Source: Elusimicrobiota bacterium
GTDB lineage: Bacteria > Elusimicrobiota > Elusimicrobia > Elusimicrobiales > UBA9959
Length of the DNA stretch: 64,000 nucleotides
Reading direction: 5' to 3'
NCBI GenBank assembly: GCA_003450815.1
Contig: DMES01000002.1
Span: 1-64,000 of the forward strand
The notes beneath the pieces are model-generated. The model made no database searches. It saw only the letters and a list, made by a program, of their open reading frames with translations, and was not told the DNA's origin. How positions within the stretch are numbered: position 1 is the stretch's first letter; every line of letters starts with the position of its first letter. The translations under genes were made by a program, and so were the position numbers. This document shows positions 47,527 to 57,110 of this stretch, in pieces.

Positions 47527-48348
47527 ATGACCGAACTTAAAAAAACCGATACTTTTTTTATAATATCCAACTTTAATACTGATCCCGGGCTGTATCTGGA
47601 GTATTGCGAGAATTATCACATATATGACCAGTCCACGGATCCGGCCATAAGGGAGACGCTTAAGGAAAAATACGCCAAAATATCCTTTGTGCAAAATACG
47701 GGGCATAATATTTCCGACTATTTCCAATTTTTTATTGATAACTATGAGAATCTGCCCTGCTGGATGATGCTTGCCAAGGGCAATATGATAGGGCGGCATG
47801 TATCGCAGAATTATTTTGAGAAGGTGTACGCCAACAAGCATTATACCTTCCTCTATGACGACCGGAGCAATAAAGACAAGCCCGGAGTGGCCTATCAGTT
47901 GTATGACGGCGCTTTTCTGGAAATCAATAACTCCTGGTATGTGCCTTTCCGGACCCATAGGTATTTTTCGGATTATAACGACCTTCTGCGTTTCGTCTTT
48001 AAGGACCCGATAGTGCCGCAATGGGTACTGTTCAGCCCGGGGGGATGTTATATTGTGTCCGCGGAGCAGGTGCGGAAATACCCCAGGGCTTTTTATGAAA
48101 ATCTTCTGTGCCTGCTGAACTATATATACTTTCCCTCCGAAGCGCATCAGGTTGAGCGTATGCTGAATATAATCTTTGGCGCCAATTATGAAATAAATCC
48201 GTATATGAGCGACGTTTCCGCTTTCCGCATAAAGCTGGAGGAGCAGGCGAAGCTTAATACGAAAGCTGTCCAGGGCGGGGCGGCCTCTCTTAAGCGGCGT
48301 CTAAAAAACAGGTTTAACGATTTGTTGCACAGATTGATGTTCAGGTAA
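47527..48348 (+). CDS. DUF3431-like protein, possible glycosyltransferase
   Basis: 273 residues. VQNTGHNISDYFQFFIDNYENLPCWMMLAKGNMIGRHV resembles the NxGREshTYL...NYdxLpdxxxFxQG block of DUF3431 proteins, found in polysaccharide loci. A basic C-terminal helix (LKRRLKNRFNDLLHRLMFR) may contact the membrane. No catalytic motif can be named. Confidence 0.5.
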   Translation: MTELKKTDTFFIISNFNTDPGLYLEYCENYHIYDQSTDPAIRETLKEKYAKISFVQNTGHNISDYFQFFIDNYENLPCWMMLAKGNMIGRHVSQNYFEKVYANKHYTFLYDDRSNKDKPGVAYQLYDGAFLEINNSWYVPFRTHRYFSDYNDLLRFVFKDPIVPQWVLFSPGGCYIVSAEQVRKYPRAFYENLLCLLNYIYFPSEAHQVERMLNIIFGANYEINPYMSDVSAFRIKLEEQAKLNTKAVQGGAASLKRRLKNRFNDLLHRLMFR

Positions 48349-48361
48349 TCTTCGGTATAAT
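48334..48361 (+). promoter_or_regulatory. Sigma-70-type promoter inside the end of the 47.5 kb gene
   Basis: TTGATG (48334-48339) and TATAAT (48356-48361) with a 16-base spacer stand just before the methyltransferase gene at 48378, leaving a short leader with gaggt as ribosome site. Confidence 0.55.
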
Positions 48362-48377
48362 CAAGCGAGGTTAAAAA

Positions 48378-49111
48378 ATGGACGAGTCAAAAATAAATGG
48401 CGGTGGCGAAGATTTAATGAATATTCTTTCCGACCTGAACCTGAACATCTCAATGAACCCGCGGGGAACCGACAAAGGGGATTCCAAGACCTATGTGCGC
48501 GGTTTTTATGAATGGGAATTCGGGTTCAGGCGCGTGGCTAAAAACAGGCTTCTGGAGATAGGGGTAAGAAGCGGCGCCTCTATGGCCTTATGGGCCAATT
48601 TCTTTAAAGACGCGGAAATAATAGGTGTGGATATTGAGCCTGTGGGCACTCCGGAGGGGCCACTGAAGGAATATCTGGCTTATCCCTCCATTAAATTTTA
48701 CTGCAATGACGCTTATTCCGAAGATTTTGCTTTTTTATTGCCCGGTAACTTCACTATTCTGATAGATGACGGGCCGCATACCCTAGCCAGCCAGAAGCTG
48801 TTTTTAGAGCTATACCTGCCAAGGCTGGACAAGGACGGGGTTTTGATAATAGAAGATGTGCAGCGCGCGTACAGAGATTCCTTCCAACTGATGATGATGC
48901 TCCCGGGAACGAGTTTGTTTTTGAAACCTACGATTTCCGCTCCCGGAGCAGGACAGGGGACGATTTCCTCTTTGTAGTCCGTCATAATAAATCCGGCAAA
49001 AGCCAGACCGTGCGGAAGGCGTATTTAACGGCAAGATGTCTGTTAAGCTGGCTTCTGGTCCCGTTGCGCCGGGTCAAAACCTTTATATTGTGTAGAAGGA
49101 AAAGGAAATGA
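48378..49111 (+). pseudogene. SAM-dependent methyltransferase interrupted by a frameshift
   Basis: The first frame runs from 48378 to 48977 (199 residues): NPRGTDKGDSKTYVRGFYEWEF, LLEIGVRSGASMALWANFF, the SAM loop VDIEP, and FTILIDDGPHTLASQKLF, as in the macrocin-O-methyltransferase/CmcI-like family. After RDSFQL the frame degrades. From 48890 the frame shifted by one base reads NEFVFETYDFRSRSRTGDDFLFVVRHN and continues to a stop at 49109-49111, exactly in ATGA overlap with the next gene. One base lost (or two gained) near 48882-48895, next to a gat/atg triplet run, explains this. It may be a sequencing error. Confidence 0.8.
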
Positions 49112-50064
49112 AAATATACGACGCGTTCCTATTCTTTAACGAGTTGGATTTATTGGAAATCAGGCTTAACCTGATGAACGACATCGTAGATCATTTCGTG
49201 ATTTCGGAGTCGGACCTGACTTTTTCTGGCAAACCCAAGCCGCTGTATTACGCCGAGAACAAGGAGCGTTTCAAACCGTTTGAAAGCAAAATAATACACC
49301 AGGTTATCAGGGACAACCCCGCAGATTTTACCGCGTTAAAGCGCTTTAACCCGCCAGAAAACAAGGATGAGTCCTGTCTTAATATGATTTACGGGTTTAT
49401 AGATGTGGCCGATAACTTCCCTAAGGAAGTGCTCCATTGGGGGCGCGACTTTTTTCAGCGGGAGTCCTTGCACCGGGCGCTTGTTAGTTGTGCCGATGAT
49501 GATATAGTGATGTTTTCCGATGTGGATGAAGTCCCTAATCCCGACGCTGTGAAGCAAACTTTAGCCTTGTTCCCCTCAGATAAAATATACACGCTGAGGC
49601 AGAAGGAATTCGACTATTACCTCAACATGTACAAGGAGGACAATTGGATGGGGCCCAGGATCGCGCTCTATTCAAGCCTCAAAGCCCTTTCCCTGAACAA
49701 GATACGCGCCATACGCGAGGGCGGGCGAACCCTTGTGGACAGCCCGGACGTATATAACGGCGGTTGGCATTTTACAAGCCTGGGTGGCACTGAAAAAATT
49801 ATTCAGAAGATAGAGTCATGGGGCCACCAGGAATTTAATACCGACAGGATAAAGAAAAAGGTCCAGTCCCGTGTCGAGTCCGGCAGGGACATCTTTAACC
49901 GCAAGGGGAGTAAAACGCTTAAGCGTATAGAAGTGGACGAGAAGAATTTTCCCAAATGGCTTGTTGAGAACCAGGGAAAATATGCGCATCTTATAAATAG
50001 TGCGCCTTTGGACTCCTGCAAAGGTTCATTCTTATCGGAACTGCTTAAGAAAATGTTTAGATGA
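49108..50064 (+). CDS. GT17-family N-acetylglucosaminyltransferase-like protein
   Basis: 318 residues. FLFFNELDLLEIRLNLMNDIVDHFVISESDLTFSGKPKPL and the later VMFSDVDEVPNP (DxD) and GGWHFTSLGG are typical of GT17 (beta-1,4-GlcNAc transferase type). It is probably coupled to the preceding methyltransferase by the ATGA overlap and overlaps the next gene by 4 bases. The acceptor is unknown. Confidence 0.82.
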   Translation: MKIYDAFLFFNELDLLEIRLNLMNDIVDHFVISESDLTFSGKPKPLYYAENKERFKPFESKIIHQVIRDNPADFTALKRFNPPENKDESCLNMIYGFIDVADNFPKEVLHWGRDFFQRESLHRALVSCADDDIVMFSDVDEVPNPDAVKQTLALFPSDKIYTLRQKEFDYYLNMYKEDNWMGPRIALYSSLKALSLNKIRAIREGGRTLVDSPDVYNGGWHFTSLGGTEKIIQKIESWGHQEFNTDRIKKKVQSRVESGRDIFNRKGSKTLKRIEVDEKNFPKWLVENQGKYAHLINSAPLDSCKGSFLSELLKKMFR

Positions 50065-50954
50065 GTAAAAAAGTTATCGCGCGTATCAAGGGTGGCATCG
50101 GGAACCAGCTTTTCTGCTATGCCGCCGCCCGCCGTCTGGCGGCGGCCAGCAATGCCGAACTGGTCATTGACGATATTACCGGCTTTGTATGGGACCGGCA
50201 ATATCGCCGCCGGTATATGCTGGATAATTTTCATATTGCTGCGCGCAAGGCGACTCCGGCAGAGCGTCTGGAGCCTTTTGCGCGTTGCAGACGTCGTGGT
50301 CTGAAATTACTATCCCGTATTAAACCTTTCACACACAGGAGTTATCAGGAACAGGAGGGAATGGATTTTGATGAGCGGCTTTTGGCATTAAAAGTAAACG
50401 GGACGCTTTATCTGGACGGCTATTGGCAGAGCGAAGGCTACTTCAAGGATGTTGAAGAGCTTATCCGGGAGGATTTGCGGATCATCCCGCCTACAGACGC
50501 GCAAAACTTGCGTGTGGCGGAGGAAATTAGCGCCAGCGCCGCAGTAGCCCTGCATGTACGATGGTTTTCCGCGCCGGGCGCCGGGGCGACCCACAATATT
50601 TCAGCCGATTATTATCGCCGTGCTATCTCATTGGTGGAGGAAAAGGTTAAGTCGCCCAAATATTTTTTGTTTTCAGACGCCCCGGCCGCCGCGCTAGAAA
50701 AAATTGCCCTCCCGGAAGGCCGGGTAACCTGCGTTTCCCATAACCAGGGCGTCGAAGCAGTTTGCGCCGACCTGTGGCTGATGACGCAATGCAGGCATTT
50801 CATTATCGCCAATAGCACCTTCAGCTGGTGGGGGGCATGGCTGGCTGGCGGAGCGGACAAAAATGTCATTGCGCCGGGCGTAAGTTTAAACGGGCTTTCA
50901 GCCTGGGGATTTGGCGGACTGATCCCTAAAAATTGGACCACTCTGGATGTGTAA
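50061..50954 (+). CDS. GT11 alpha-1,2-fucosyltransferase
   Basis: 297 residues with the full set of GT11 motifs: ARIKGGIGNQLFCYAAARRLA at the N-terminus, YLDGYWQSEGYF, ALHVRWFS (in place of HxRRGD) and FIIANSTFSWWGAWLAG. It transfers fucose from GDP-L-fucose, supplied by gmd and fcl. Codons here are more GC-ending than those of its neighbours. Confidence 0.88.
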   Translation: MSKKVIARIKGGIGNQLFCYAAARRLAAASNAELVIDDITGFVWDRQYRRRYMLDNFHIAARKATPAERLEPFARCRRRGLKLLSRIKPFTHRSYQEQEGMDFDERLLALKVNGTLYLDGYWQSEGYFKDVEELIREDLRIIPPTDAQNLRVAEEISASAAVALHVRWFSAPGAGATHNISADYYRRAISLVEEKVKSPKYFLFSDAPAAALEKIALPEGRVTCVSHNQGVEAVCADLWLMTQCRHFIIANSTFSWWGAWLAGGADKNVIAPGVSLNGLSAWGFGGLIPKNWTTLDV

Positions 50955-50956
50955 AT

Positions 50957-51919
50957 ATGATGATAAATAGAATGAAAAGGGTGTTAATACTCGGAGGTTC
51001 CGGGTTTATCGGTAAAAACTTGGTAGAGGAATTACTGGCGGACGACTTTTATTCCGTTATTGTCTTTGATTCAACCGACAACTCTTCCGAAAAAGAAAAA
51101 AGCCGGAAGAACTTCAAATTTTACAGCGGTAATTTTAACGCGGAAGCCGATCTGGAAAAGGTCTTTCAGGAGAATAAAATTGACGTAGTCGTACATCTTA
51201 TTTCCACCACCATACCCGCCAGCTCCAACGGGGCTAATATTGTTTATGATATTGAGTCCAACCTGGTGGGTGCCATAAGACTGCTGGCCCTGATGAAAAA
51301 ATATAATGTGCCCAAAATAGTTTTTGCGTCATCTGGCGGCACAATATACGGCCTGCCGGAAAACGACGCATGCGCATCGGGCATTGCGGAGTGCCACGGG
51401 AATAATCCGATCTGTTCCCATGGAATTATCAAACTTGCGATTGAAAAATATATCCACCTCTATAAATACCTGAACAATATAGACTATCTGATACTTCGGA
51501 TGTCCAATCCCTATGGGGAATATCATTCCTCCGAAACCCAGGGCCTGATTAATGTCATTCTTAAAAAGGTAATCGCAAAGCACCCGGTTGTTATCTGGGG
51601 GGATGGGGGCATTGTACGCGATTATATTTATGTCAAAGATTGCGTCAAAGCCATTAAACGGCTTATTGACAAGGGAACGGTTAATGAAATATTGAATATC
51701 GGCTCCGGGACAGGCCGCTCCATTAACGATATAATCGAGATAATAAGGGAAATTACCGGGGATTTTAAAATTAAGAGAGAAGCTGGCAGGAAATTTGATG
51801 TTCCGCGTGTTGTGCTGGACACGAGCAAACTCAAGTTAATCATTGATTTCAGGCCGACCTCTATTGAAACCGGAATTAAAAATACTTATGAGTGGCTTTT
51901 AAAAAATGAGCCTTTCTGA
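50957..51919 (+). CDS. UDP-glucose 4-epimerase-like SDR
   Basis: About 320 residues from the ATG at 50957; ATG codons at 50960 and 50972 are alternatives, and LILGGSGFIGKNLVEEL starts soon after. FASSGGTIYGLPE carries the Ser/Thr position; the usual YxxxK is shifted to HGIIKLAIEKY (His in place of Tyr), a notable change in the catalytic pair. SNPYGEYHSSETQGLINVIL and RDYIYVKD fit NDP-sugar epimerases. Activity needs testing because of the missing Tyr. Confidence 0.72.
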   Translation: MMINRMKRVLILGGSGFIGKNLVEELLADDFYSVIVFDSTDNSSEKEKSRKNFKFYSGNFNAEADLEKVFQENKIDVVVHLISTTIPASSNGANIVYDIESNLVGAIRLLALMKKYNVPKIVFASSGGTIYGLPENDACASGIAECHGNNPICSHGIIKLAIEKYIHLYKYLNNIDYLILRMSNPYGEYHSSETQGLINVILKKVIAKHPVVIWGDGGIVRDYIYVKDCVKAIKRLIDKGTVNEILNIGSGTGRSINDIIEIIREITGDFKIKREAGRKFDVPRVVLDTSKLKLIIDFRPTSIETGIKNTYEWLLKNEPF

Positions 51920-52922
51920 TAAGACCAAAGTGCCGGAAGTTTCCGCGCTGATGTCCTGCTATAACGGCGGCCGCTGGCTGTGCGAAGCGATAGACAGCGT
52001 TCTGTCCCAGACTTTTAGGGATTTTGAGTTTATTGTGGTGAATGACGGCTCAACTGATAATACCTGGGAAATTATCCAGAGTTATAGAGCGCGGGATGAG
52101 CGTATAGTCGCCATATCAAAAAAAAATACCGGCTTGGCGGACTCGCTTAATACCGGCATCGCGCGCGCACGCGGTTCATGGATAGCCAGAGTTGACCAGG
52201 ACGATATTTGCGAACCGGTACGGCTGGAGAAGCAGCTAACCTTTGTTCGCGCGCACCCGGGTGTGGCGCTGCTTGGCTCCGGATTCACGGAAATAAATGA
52301 GGGCGGCGTGATTATAACGGAACATCGCTATCCTTCCAGTCATGACGCTCTTGTCGGCAGGCTGGAGCGCTTGCAGGGGTTTTTTCCGCACTCGTCGGCG
52401 TTTTATCTTACGGATGCGGCCAGGAAGGCAGGCGGGTACAACACCCGTATTACCCGTGCCGACGATTGGCGTTTATGGCTGGAACTTTCCCTTAAAGGTA
52501 AACTCGCATGCCTGAAAGAGCCTCTTGTCCGAATACGCAAGCATTCAGGGCAAATGTCACTTGACAATAACGGAGCCCGCCAGTACTGCGATGCGGCCGC
52601 CGCTACTGTGTGTCACTTGTTGCGAAAAGGTGGGCATGAGGATCCTTCTATCAGCCCCGATACGGAAGCCTGGACTTCCTTTTTAGCTTGGATTGACGGC
52701 AGGATAGCGGAGGATGGGGTTTTAGTCCGCAGGAAGGCGTGGGGTGACGCCCGTGCCGCATTTTTCTCCGCGCGGAATAGTTTTTACGGGGCGATTAAAT
52801 GCGCTTCAGTTCTGTTCAACTCAGGGTACGCAGCGGAGCTTATATTGAATAAAATTAGAGGTTCAAAACTTCCGGAAAGGCTCGCGCGTGAGTGGCGTAT
52901 AATGGCGGCCGGGAAAACATGA
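51906..52922 (+). CDS. Glycosyltransferase family 2
   Basis: 338 residues. VSALMSCYNGGRWLCEAIDSVLSQTFRDFEFIVVNDGSTDNTW, then SLNTGIARARGSWIARVDQDDICEP with the DxD metal site. It overlaps the previous gene by 14 bases and the next by 4 (ATGA). Donor unknown; cytoplasmic addition of a sugar to the repeat unit is expected. Confidence 0.88.
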   Translation: MSLSDKTKVPEVSALMSCYNGGRWLCEAIDSVLSQTFRDFEFIVVNDGSTDNTWEIIQSYRARDERIVAISKKNTGLADSLNTGIARARGSWIARVDQDDICEPVRLEKQLTFVRAHPGVALLGSGFTEINEGGVIITEHRYPSSHDALVGRLERLQGFFPHSSAFYLTDAARKAGGYNTRITRADDWRLWLELSLKGKLACLKEPLVRIRKHSGQMSLDNNGARQYCDAAAATVCHLLRKGGHEDPSISPDTEAWTSFLAWIDGRIAEDGVLVRRKAWGDARAAFFSARNSFYGAIKCASVLFNSGYAAELILNKIRGSKLPERLAREWRIMAAGKT

Positions 52923-54040
52923 AACTGGCGATTCTAAATCTTACAGGCGGCGGAATAAGCGGCGGATACAAAAATTACCTCCGGAATATCCTGCCGTATC
53001 TTGCCGCGGATAACCGGCTGGAATCCCTGTTTTGTGTTTCTCCCGTTTCGATGGGAGTTGAAAGCCTGGTTTCCGCGAGCGACAAAATACGGTTCGCAAG
53101 TTGCGCGCCGTTCAAGCCTTTTCGCAATGGGGTTGATAAAGAAACAGCGCGGTTGCTTTCTTCATACGGGCCTGACGCGATATTTGTTCCTACGGCAAGA
53201 GTGGCCAGGTTCAGGAATGTCCCGGTAGTGACTATGATACAGAACATGGCGCCGCTGGCCGCTTGGGAGTGGTATGGTTTGTGGCAGAAATTCAAGCTAC
53301 TGGTCCAGAAGTATGAGACATACAAGGCTGTGTGCCAGGCTGAAAAAGTGATAGCAATATCCGGATATGTCCGGAGGTTTATTTCGGAAAAATGGGGTAT
53401 CGCTGATGAAAAAATAGACTCTATATATTTCGGTACCCCATTGCCGGCGGAAAATCCTGTAAGGCCGCCCAACCTGCCCGAAGATTGGCGGGATTTCATC
53501 TTTACCGCGGGCTCTATTGAGCCGTATCGCTGCCTGGAGGATGTCATAAAGTGCGCCGAATACTGCCGGAAAAAGCTTGCGGTGCCTGTCAGGATAGTTA
53601 TAGCGGGACAGGCTAAACAGGACATGCATAAATATGAGCGCTATATTAAAAATATGGCCCTAAAAGCTGGAGTGGCCCCGGACCTTTGCTGGGTGGGACA
53701 AATTCCTGAAGCGGAAATGACCTGGTGTTACAGGAATTGCTCGGCTTTCATTATGACAAGCCGTGTTGAGGCCGGGCCGACCACTGTTCTTGAAGCCATG
53801 AGCTGCGGGGCAATTTGTGTGGCCGCCGATAACGCTCCTCTCCCTGAATTTTTCGGGAATGCCGCTGTTTATTACAGGCCGGGAGATATTCAAATGCTCG
53901 TATTCCGCATCCGCGAAGTGCTTTCATGGGACGCGGAGAAAAGAAAGAAAGTTTCTGCGGCCGCGTACGCGCGCTCCTGCGAGTTTACCTGGAAAAAATC
54001 GGCGGAGAAAACAATAGACCTTTTGGAACGGATACTCTGA
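52919..54040 (+). CDS. Glycosyltransferase family 4
   Basis: 373 residues from the ATG at 52919. GT-B fold: ILNLTGGGISGGYKNYLRNIL in the acceptor half, SGYVRRFISEKWG, AGSIEPYRCLEDVI, and the donor-site EAGPTTVLEAMSCGAICVAADN (EX7E). A retaining transferase of the Wzy-type repeat unit. It is followed 21 bases later by the Wzx candidate. Confidence 0.88.
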   Translation: MKLAILNLTGGGISGGYKNYLRNILPYLAADNRLESLFCVSPVSMGVESLVSASDKIRFASCAPFKPFRNGVDKETARLLSSYGPDAIFVPTARVARFRNVPVVTMIQNMAPLAAWEWYGLWQKFKLLVQKYETYKAVCQAEKVIAISGYVRRFISEKWGIADEKIDSIYFGTPLPAENPVRPPNLPEDWRDFIFTAGSIEPYRCLEDVIKCAEYCRKKLAVPVRIVIAGQAKQDMHKYERYIKNMALKAGVAPDLCWVGQIPEAEMTWCYRNCSAFIMTSRVEAGPTTVLEAMSCGAICVAADNAPLPEFFGNAAVYYRPGDIQMLVFRIREVLSWDAEKRKKVSAAAYARSCEFTWKKSAEKTIDLLERIL

Positions 54041-54061
54041 TCCATTTACGGAGGCTGCCTG

Positions 54062-55561
54062 GTGAAAAGTGAAGTGATTATTCTTGTCGCTGGCCGCGTC
54101 GCCCAGGCTGCGCTTACTATAGCCGGTTTCAGGCTTATTACAACTTTCCTTTCTCCGACCGATGTCGGCAGTAACTATCTTATTATTTCCTTGGCAACCT
54201 TGTTCGGCATGTTTTTGCATAGCCCGGTGTGCATGTATCTTAATAGGAAATTATTCCTATGGTACGACTCAAAAAATATTTTTAAACATTTGCTTGCCTA
54301 TAACATCTATTCCCTTATCGTTGCTGTTTCCGCCGTCCCCATTGTTTTTGTGGCGTGGAAGTTTTTCGGGGTCGGCGCGGGTTTGCCTGGAATTGTTTTC
54401 GCATTGATAGTCGCCTGTTATACCTATGTTCTGAACTGGAATCAGATATTCATCCCTTTTTTAAATGCTTTGGGGTACAAGGCCAGTTTTGTGTTGCTTA
54501 CTTTTGCCACCACGGGGCTTGGGCTTTTTTGCTCCGTTTCTTTTGTCTATTTCAGCGGGCCATCCGCTGTGGCTTGGATGTCCGGGCAGGTGGCCGCCAT
54601 AGCACTGATAACCGTTATCAGCGCTTATGTCTTTCGTCAAAAAGTTCCTGAGCCGGGGATACCGCACGGAGGAGTATTACAATATGCCAACAAGGTTGTT
54701 TTCGCAAATATAGCCGGGTTTGCCATACCGCTAGCCGGGGCGGCTTTTTTTATGTGGGCACAGAGTCAATCTTACCGTGTAGTTGTTGAAAAAATAAATG
54801 GGGCGGAGTTTCTGGGGTATCTGGCCGTGGGTTTCAGCATCGCCACCAGCGTGGCCGGTATTCTGGAGTCACTTGTGCAGCAGATTTATTTGCCGGGATT
54901 CTATCGCCGGATAAGCGGGGGGGATAAAGCCGCGCGCCATGCAGCCCTCGCTGAATTGGCCGCCAAGGCTATACCCGTTTATATAATATACCTGTTCTTT
55001 ATAATCGGTTCGGCGGAGTATCTGGTTTCTTTTTTAGTGGCGGAAAGGTATCGGAGCGTTTTTGTTTATGCCCGATACGGGGCATTTATGGAATTTTTTA
55101 GGATGACCGCCAATATACTGGCGTCGGCGGCACATTCTGAAATGCGGACACAAGTCCTTGTCAAGCCGTATTTTTTTGGCGGGATAACGGCCATTGTTGG
55201 CGTCTATCTTGCGGCTTTGTCCTCACACCCGTCCGCGCTGATTCCATCGGTTCTTGCGGTCAGTGGTCTGATTACGGTGGCGGTCATGTGGCGGGTTACA
55301 AATTCAATGTTCAGCCTGGCATCGGATCCGAAACCTTTTATCAGCGTTTTGCTTTTGTCGTTGCTTTTTTTGCCTTTGGCTTTTTTTCATGTGCATGGTT
55401 TTTTACTTTCTTTAGGTGTATTGCTGGTTTCCGGCTCATACTTTATATTTTTACAGTATAAAGTAGCAGGTAAATGGTTTGACAGCCCTAAGGCTAATTT
55501 TAATGGTGGTTTGGAGTTCGCACATGATGAAAATCTTATCAGGGCTAAACAGGAGTTGTAA
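54062..55561 (+). CDS. Wzx-like polysaccharide flippase
   Basis: 499 residues with about 12-14 membrane helices and few charged residues inside them; GTG start with cggagg upstream. It is of the MATE/MOP superfamily by pattern (an N-terminal VAGRVAQAALTIAGFRLITTFLSPTDVGSNYLI is typical). It would flip undecaprenyl-linked repeat units to the periplasm. A Wzy candidate follows after a 100-base gap. Confidence 0.75.
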   Translation: MKSEVIILVAGRVAQAALTIAGFRLITTFLSPTDVGSNYLIISLATLFGMFLHSPVCMYLNRKLFLWYDSKNIFKHLLAYNIYSLIVAVSAVPIVFVAWKFFGVGAGLPGIVFALIVACYTYVLNWNQIFIPFLNALGYKASFVLLTFATTGLGLFCSVSFVYFSGPSAVAWMSGQVAAIALITVISAYVFRQKVPEPGIPHGGVLQYANKVVFANIAGFAIPLAGAAFFMWAQSQSYRVVVEKINGAEFLGYLAVGFSIATSVAGILESLVQQIYLPGFYRRISGGDKAARHAALAELAAKAIPVYIIYLFFIIGSAEYLVSFLVAERYRSVFVYARYGAFMEFFRMTANILASAAHSEMRTQVLVKPYFFGGITAIVGVYLAALSSHPSALIPSVLAVSGLITVAVMWRVTNSMFSLASDPKPFISVLLLSLLFLPLAFFHVHGFLLSLGVLLVSGSYFIFLQYKVAGKWFDSPKANFNGGLEFAHDENLIRAKQEL

Positions 55562-55679
55562 TGTGACCTAGTAAAGTGTTTGTGGTTTTGCAAAGTAGAT
55601 TGTGAGCGCCTGTTCGTTTTTTTGCAGAGTTGAAAGAAAAACTAGGGAAAGCTAGTGTGCGCTTTCAAAGGTGGGAAAA

Positions 55680-57110
55680 ATGGGGCTTTTGTCTTTTGTG
55701 ACAAGTTATAGGAGATCTGTAGTAAAACTGTTCATTCCATTTTTTTTTATTATCGGATATCTTGTTTCCTTTCAGGTATTTAATTCCCAATGGCTTGGCT
55801 ATTTTCTGCTGACCGCAATGGCGGTGATGTCGGGCTGCTTGGCTTTCAGTTCATTGCGAGGGAGGGAGGAAAGCCAGGTCGCGGCGTGGCTGGCTTTTTA
55901 TGTCTTATTGATCTTCGGATATGCAAAATTCTACTGGCTGATTCTTGACCCTTCTCCGGTCCAGGATTTTTTTCCAGGAAGCTGGGCGTGGCGACATTTC
56001 GAAATTCCAGCGACTTTGTTCGACGCCTTCTTAATGCAGACTTTGGGGTTTGTGGGACTTTGTCTTGCGCTGTTTGTTTTTTTAGGGTTCAAAAAGAAAC
56101 AAAAAAGATCAGACATCGGACTTATAAATATCAGACCGGCATTTTTTATTCTTTTCCTGCCGTTCCTGGCGGGGCTTTTGCTGGTTTCGTCATTTCTAGT
56201 CTATAGATATAAGGTGGGTTTTCTGGGAATGATATCCAACCCATTGCCGTTCCATCTATCTGGCTTGATCTTTTACCTGCATACCATGGCCTTACCGATA
56301 CTTATAATCACTTTTGTGTATCTTTGCGCGACTGCCGCCGGATATTGGCGGTCCAGAATCGGAATACTGGTTTTTATTCTTTGGGCCGTATCGGATGTCC
56401 TTTTAAGAAGCAGTCGGGCCAGTTTAATGCTTATCCCGCTGCTGGTTTTGTTTTTAGCGCTTAGCGGCGGTATTAAGATCAGGAAATTTGAAGCCCTGTC
56501 GGGGTTTGGGCTGGTTTTTCTGGCGGTAATTCTGGCACCGCTTATATCAAGTTATAGAATTTTCAGGCTTTCCGGTTTGGGTTCATTTGCCGCTCTTGAA
56601 TCGTCAACCGCCTCTTTTTCTCCGACAATTGCCGGCTTTCTTAAATCTGTAAGTTTTATTTTTTTCAGGGTTCCCGGAATTGAAACTTCCGTAATTGTTT
56701 CCGGTTTCATAGTGCAATCTCTAGGGGCCAAAGCTTTTAAGGTCATGTTTTCTGGGAAAGGCTTTTCATGGTATCTGGGACATTCAGCATTTGGGCTTCC
56801 ATTTGACGCCCCTAATGGTTTTGCGACTCCTTTTATAGCTCAATGGTATATTGCAGGAGGGTATCCGGGTATAATACTGGCTGGCATAGCGGTTGCCGTT
56901 TTCTCGGTGGCGGTTTGGGATGGTTTAATGAATTCTAAATTTCTAACCGCTCCGGTTGCCAGGGCCTTTTTCCTGCTTTTATTCTTCTGGTCTCTCACCG
57001 AGGGCGTTTCTCCATATCTTGTGAAACAAACATTTGTTTTAATACCGGTATTGCTTATCGCTGAATTTATAGTCAGAATGTTTTTTGTGGTTCCAGCTGA
57101 TAAAGGATGA
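55680..57110 (+). CDS. Wzy-like polysaccharide polymerase / O-antigen ligase-type membrane protein
   Basis: About 476 residues from the ATG at 55680 (ggtggg upstream); a GTG at 55671 would add three residues. Some 11 hydrophobic segments, with a large loop between about residues 285 and 370 containing SSTASFSPTIAGFLKSVSFIFF and DAPNGFATPFIAQWYIAGG, the layout of Wzy polymerases. Wzy proteins share little sequence, so this rests on topology and position after the flippase. Confidence 0.65.
   Translation: MGLLSFVTSYRRSVVKLFIPFFFIIGYLVSFQVFNSQWLGYFLLTAMAVMSGCLAFSSLRGREESQVAAWLAFYVLLIFGYAKFYWLILDPSPVQDFFPGSWAWRHFEIPATLFDAFLMQTLGFVGLCLALFVFLGFKKKQKRSDIGLINIRPAFFILFLPFLAGLLLVSSFLVYRYKVGFLGMISNPLPFHLSGLIFYLHTMALPILIITFVYLCATAAGYWRSRIGILVFILWAVSDVLLRSSRASLMLIPLLVLFLALSGGIKIRKFEALSGFGLVFLAVILAPLISSYRIFRLSGLGSFAALESSTASFSPTIAGFLKSVSFIFFRVPGIETSVIVSGFIVQSLGAKAFKVMFSGKGFSWYLGHSAFGLPFDAPNGFATPFIAQWYIAGGYPGIILAGIAVAVFSVAVWDGLMNSKFLTAPVARAFFLLLFFWSLTEGVSPYLVKQTFVLIPVLLIAEFIVRMFFVVPADKG

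Noticed and set aside
48810..49034. Minus-strand 74-codon frame across the methyltransferase break
   Set aside because: It has no family resemblance, whereas the plus-strand shifted frame continues the methyltransferase and restores overlap with the next gene.
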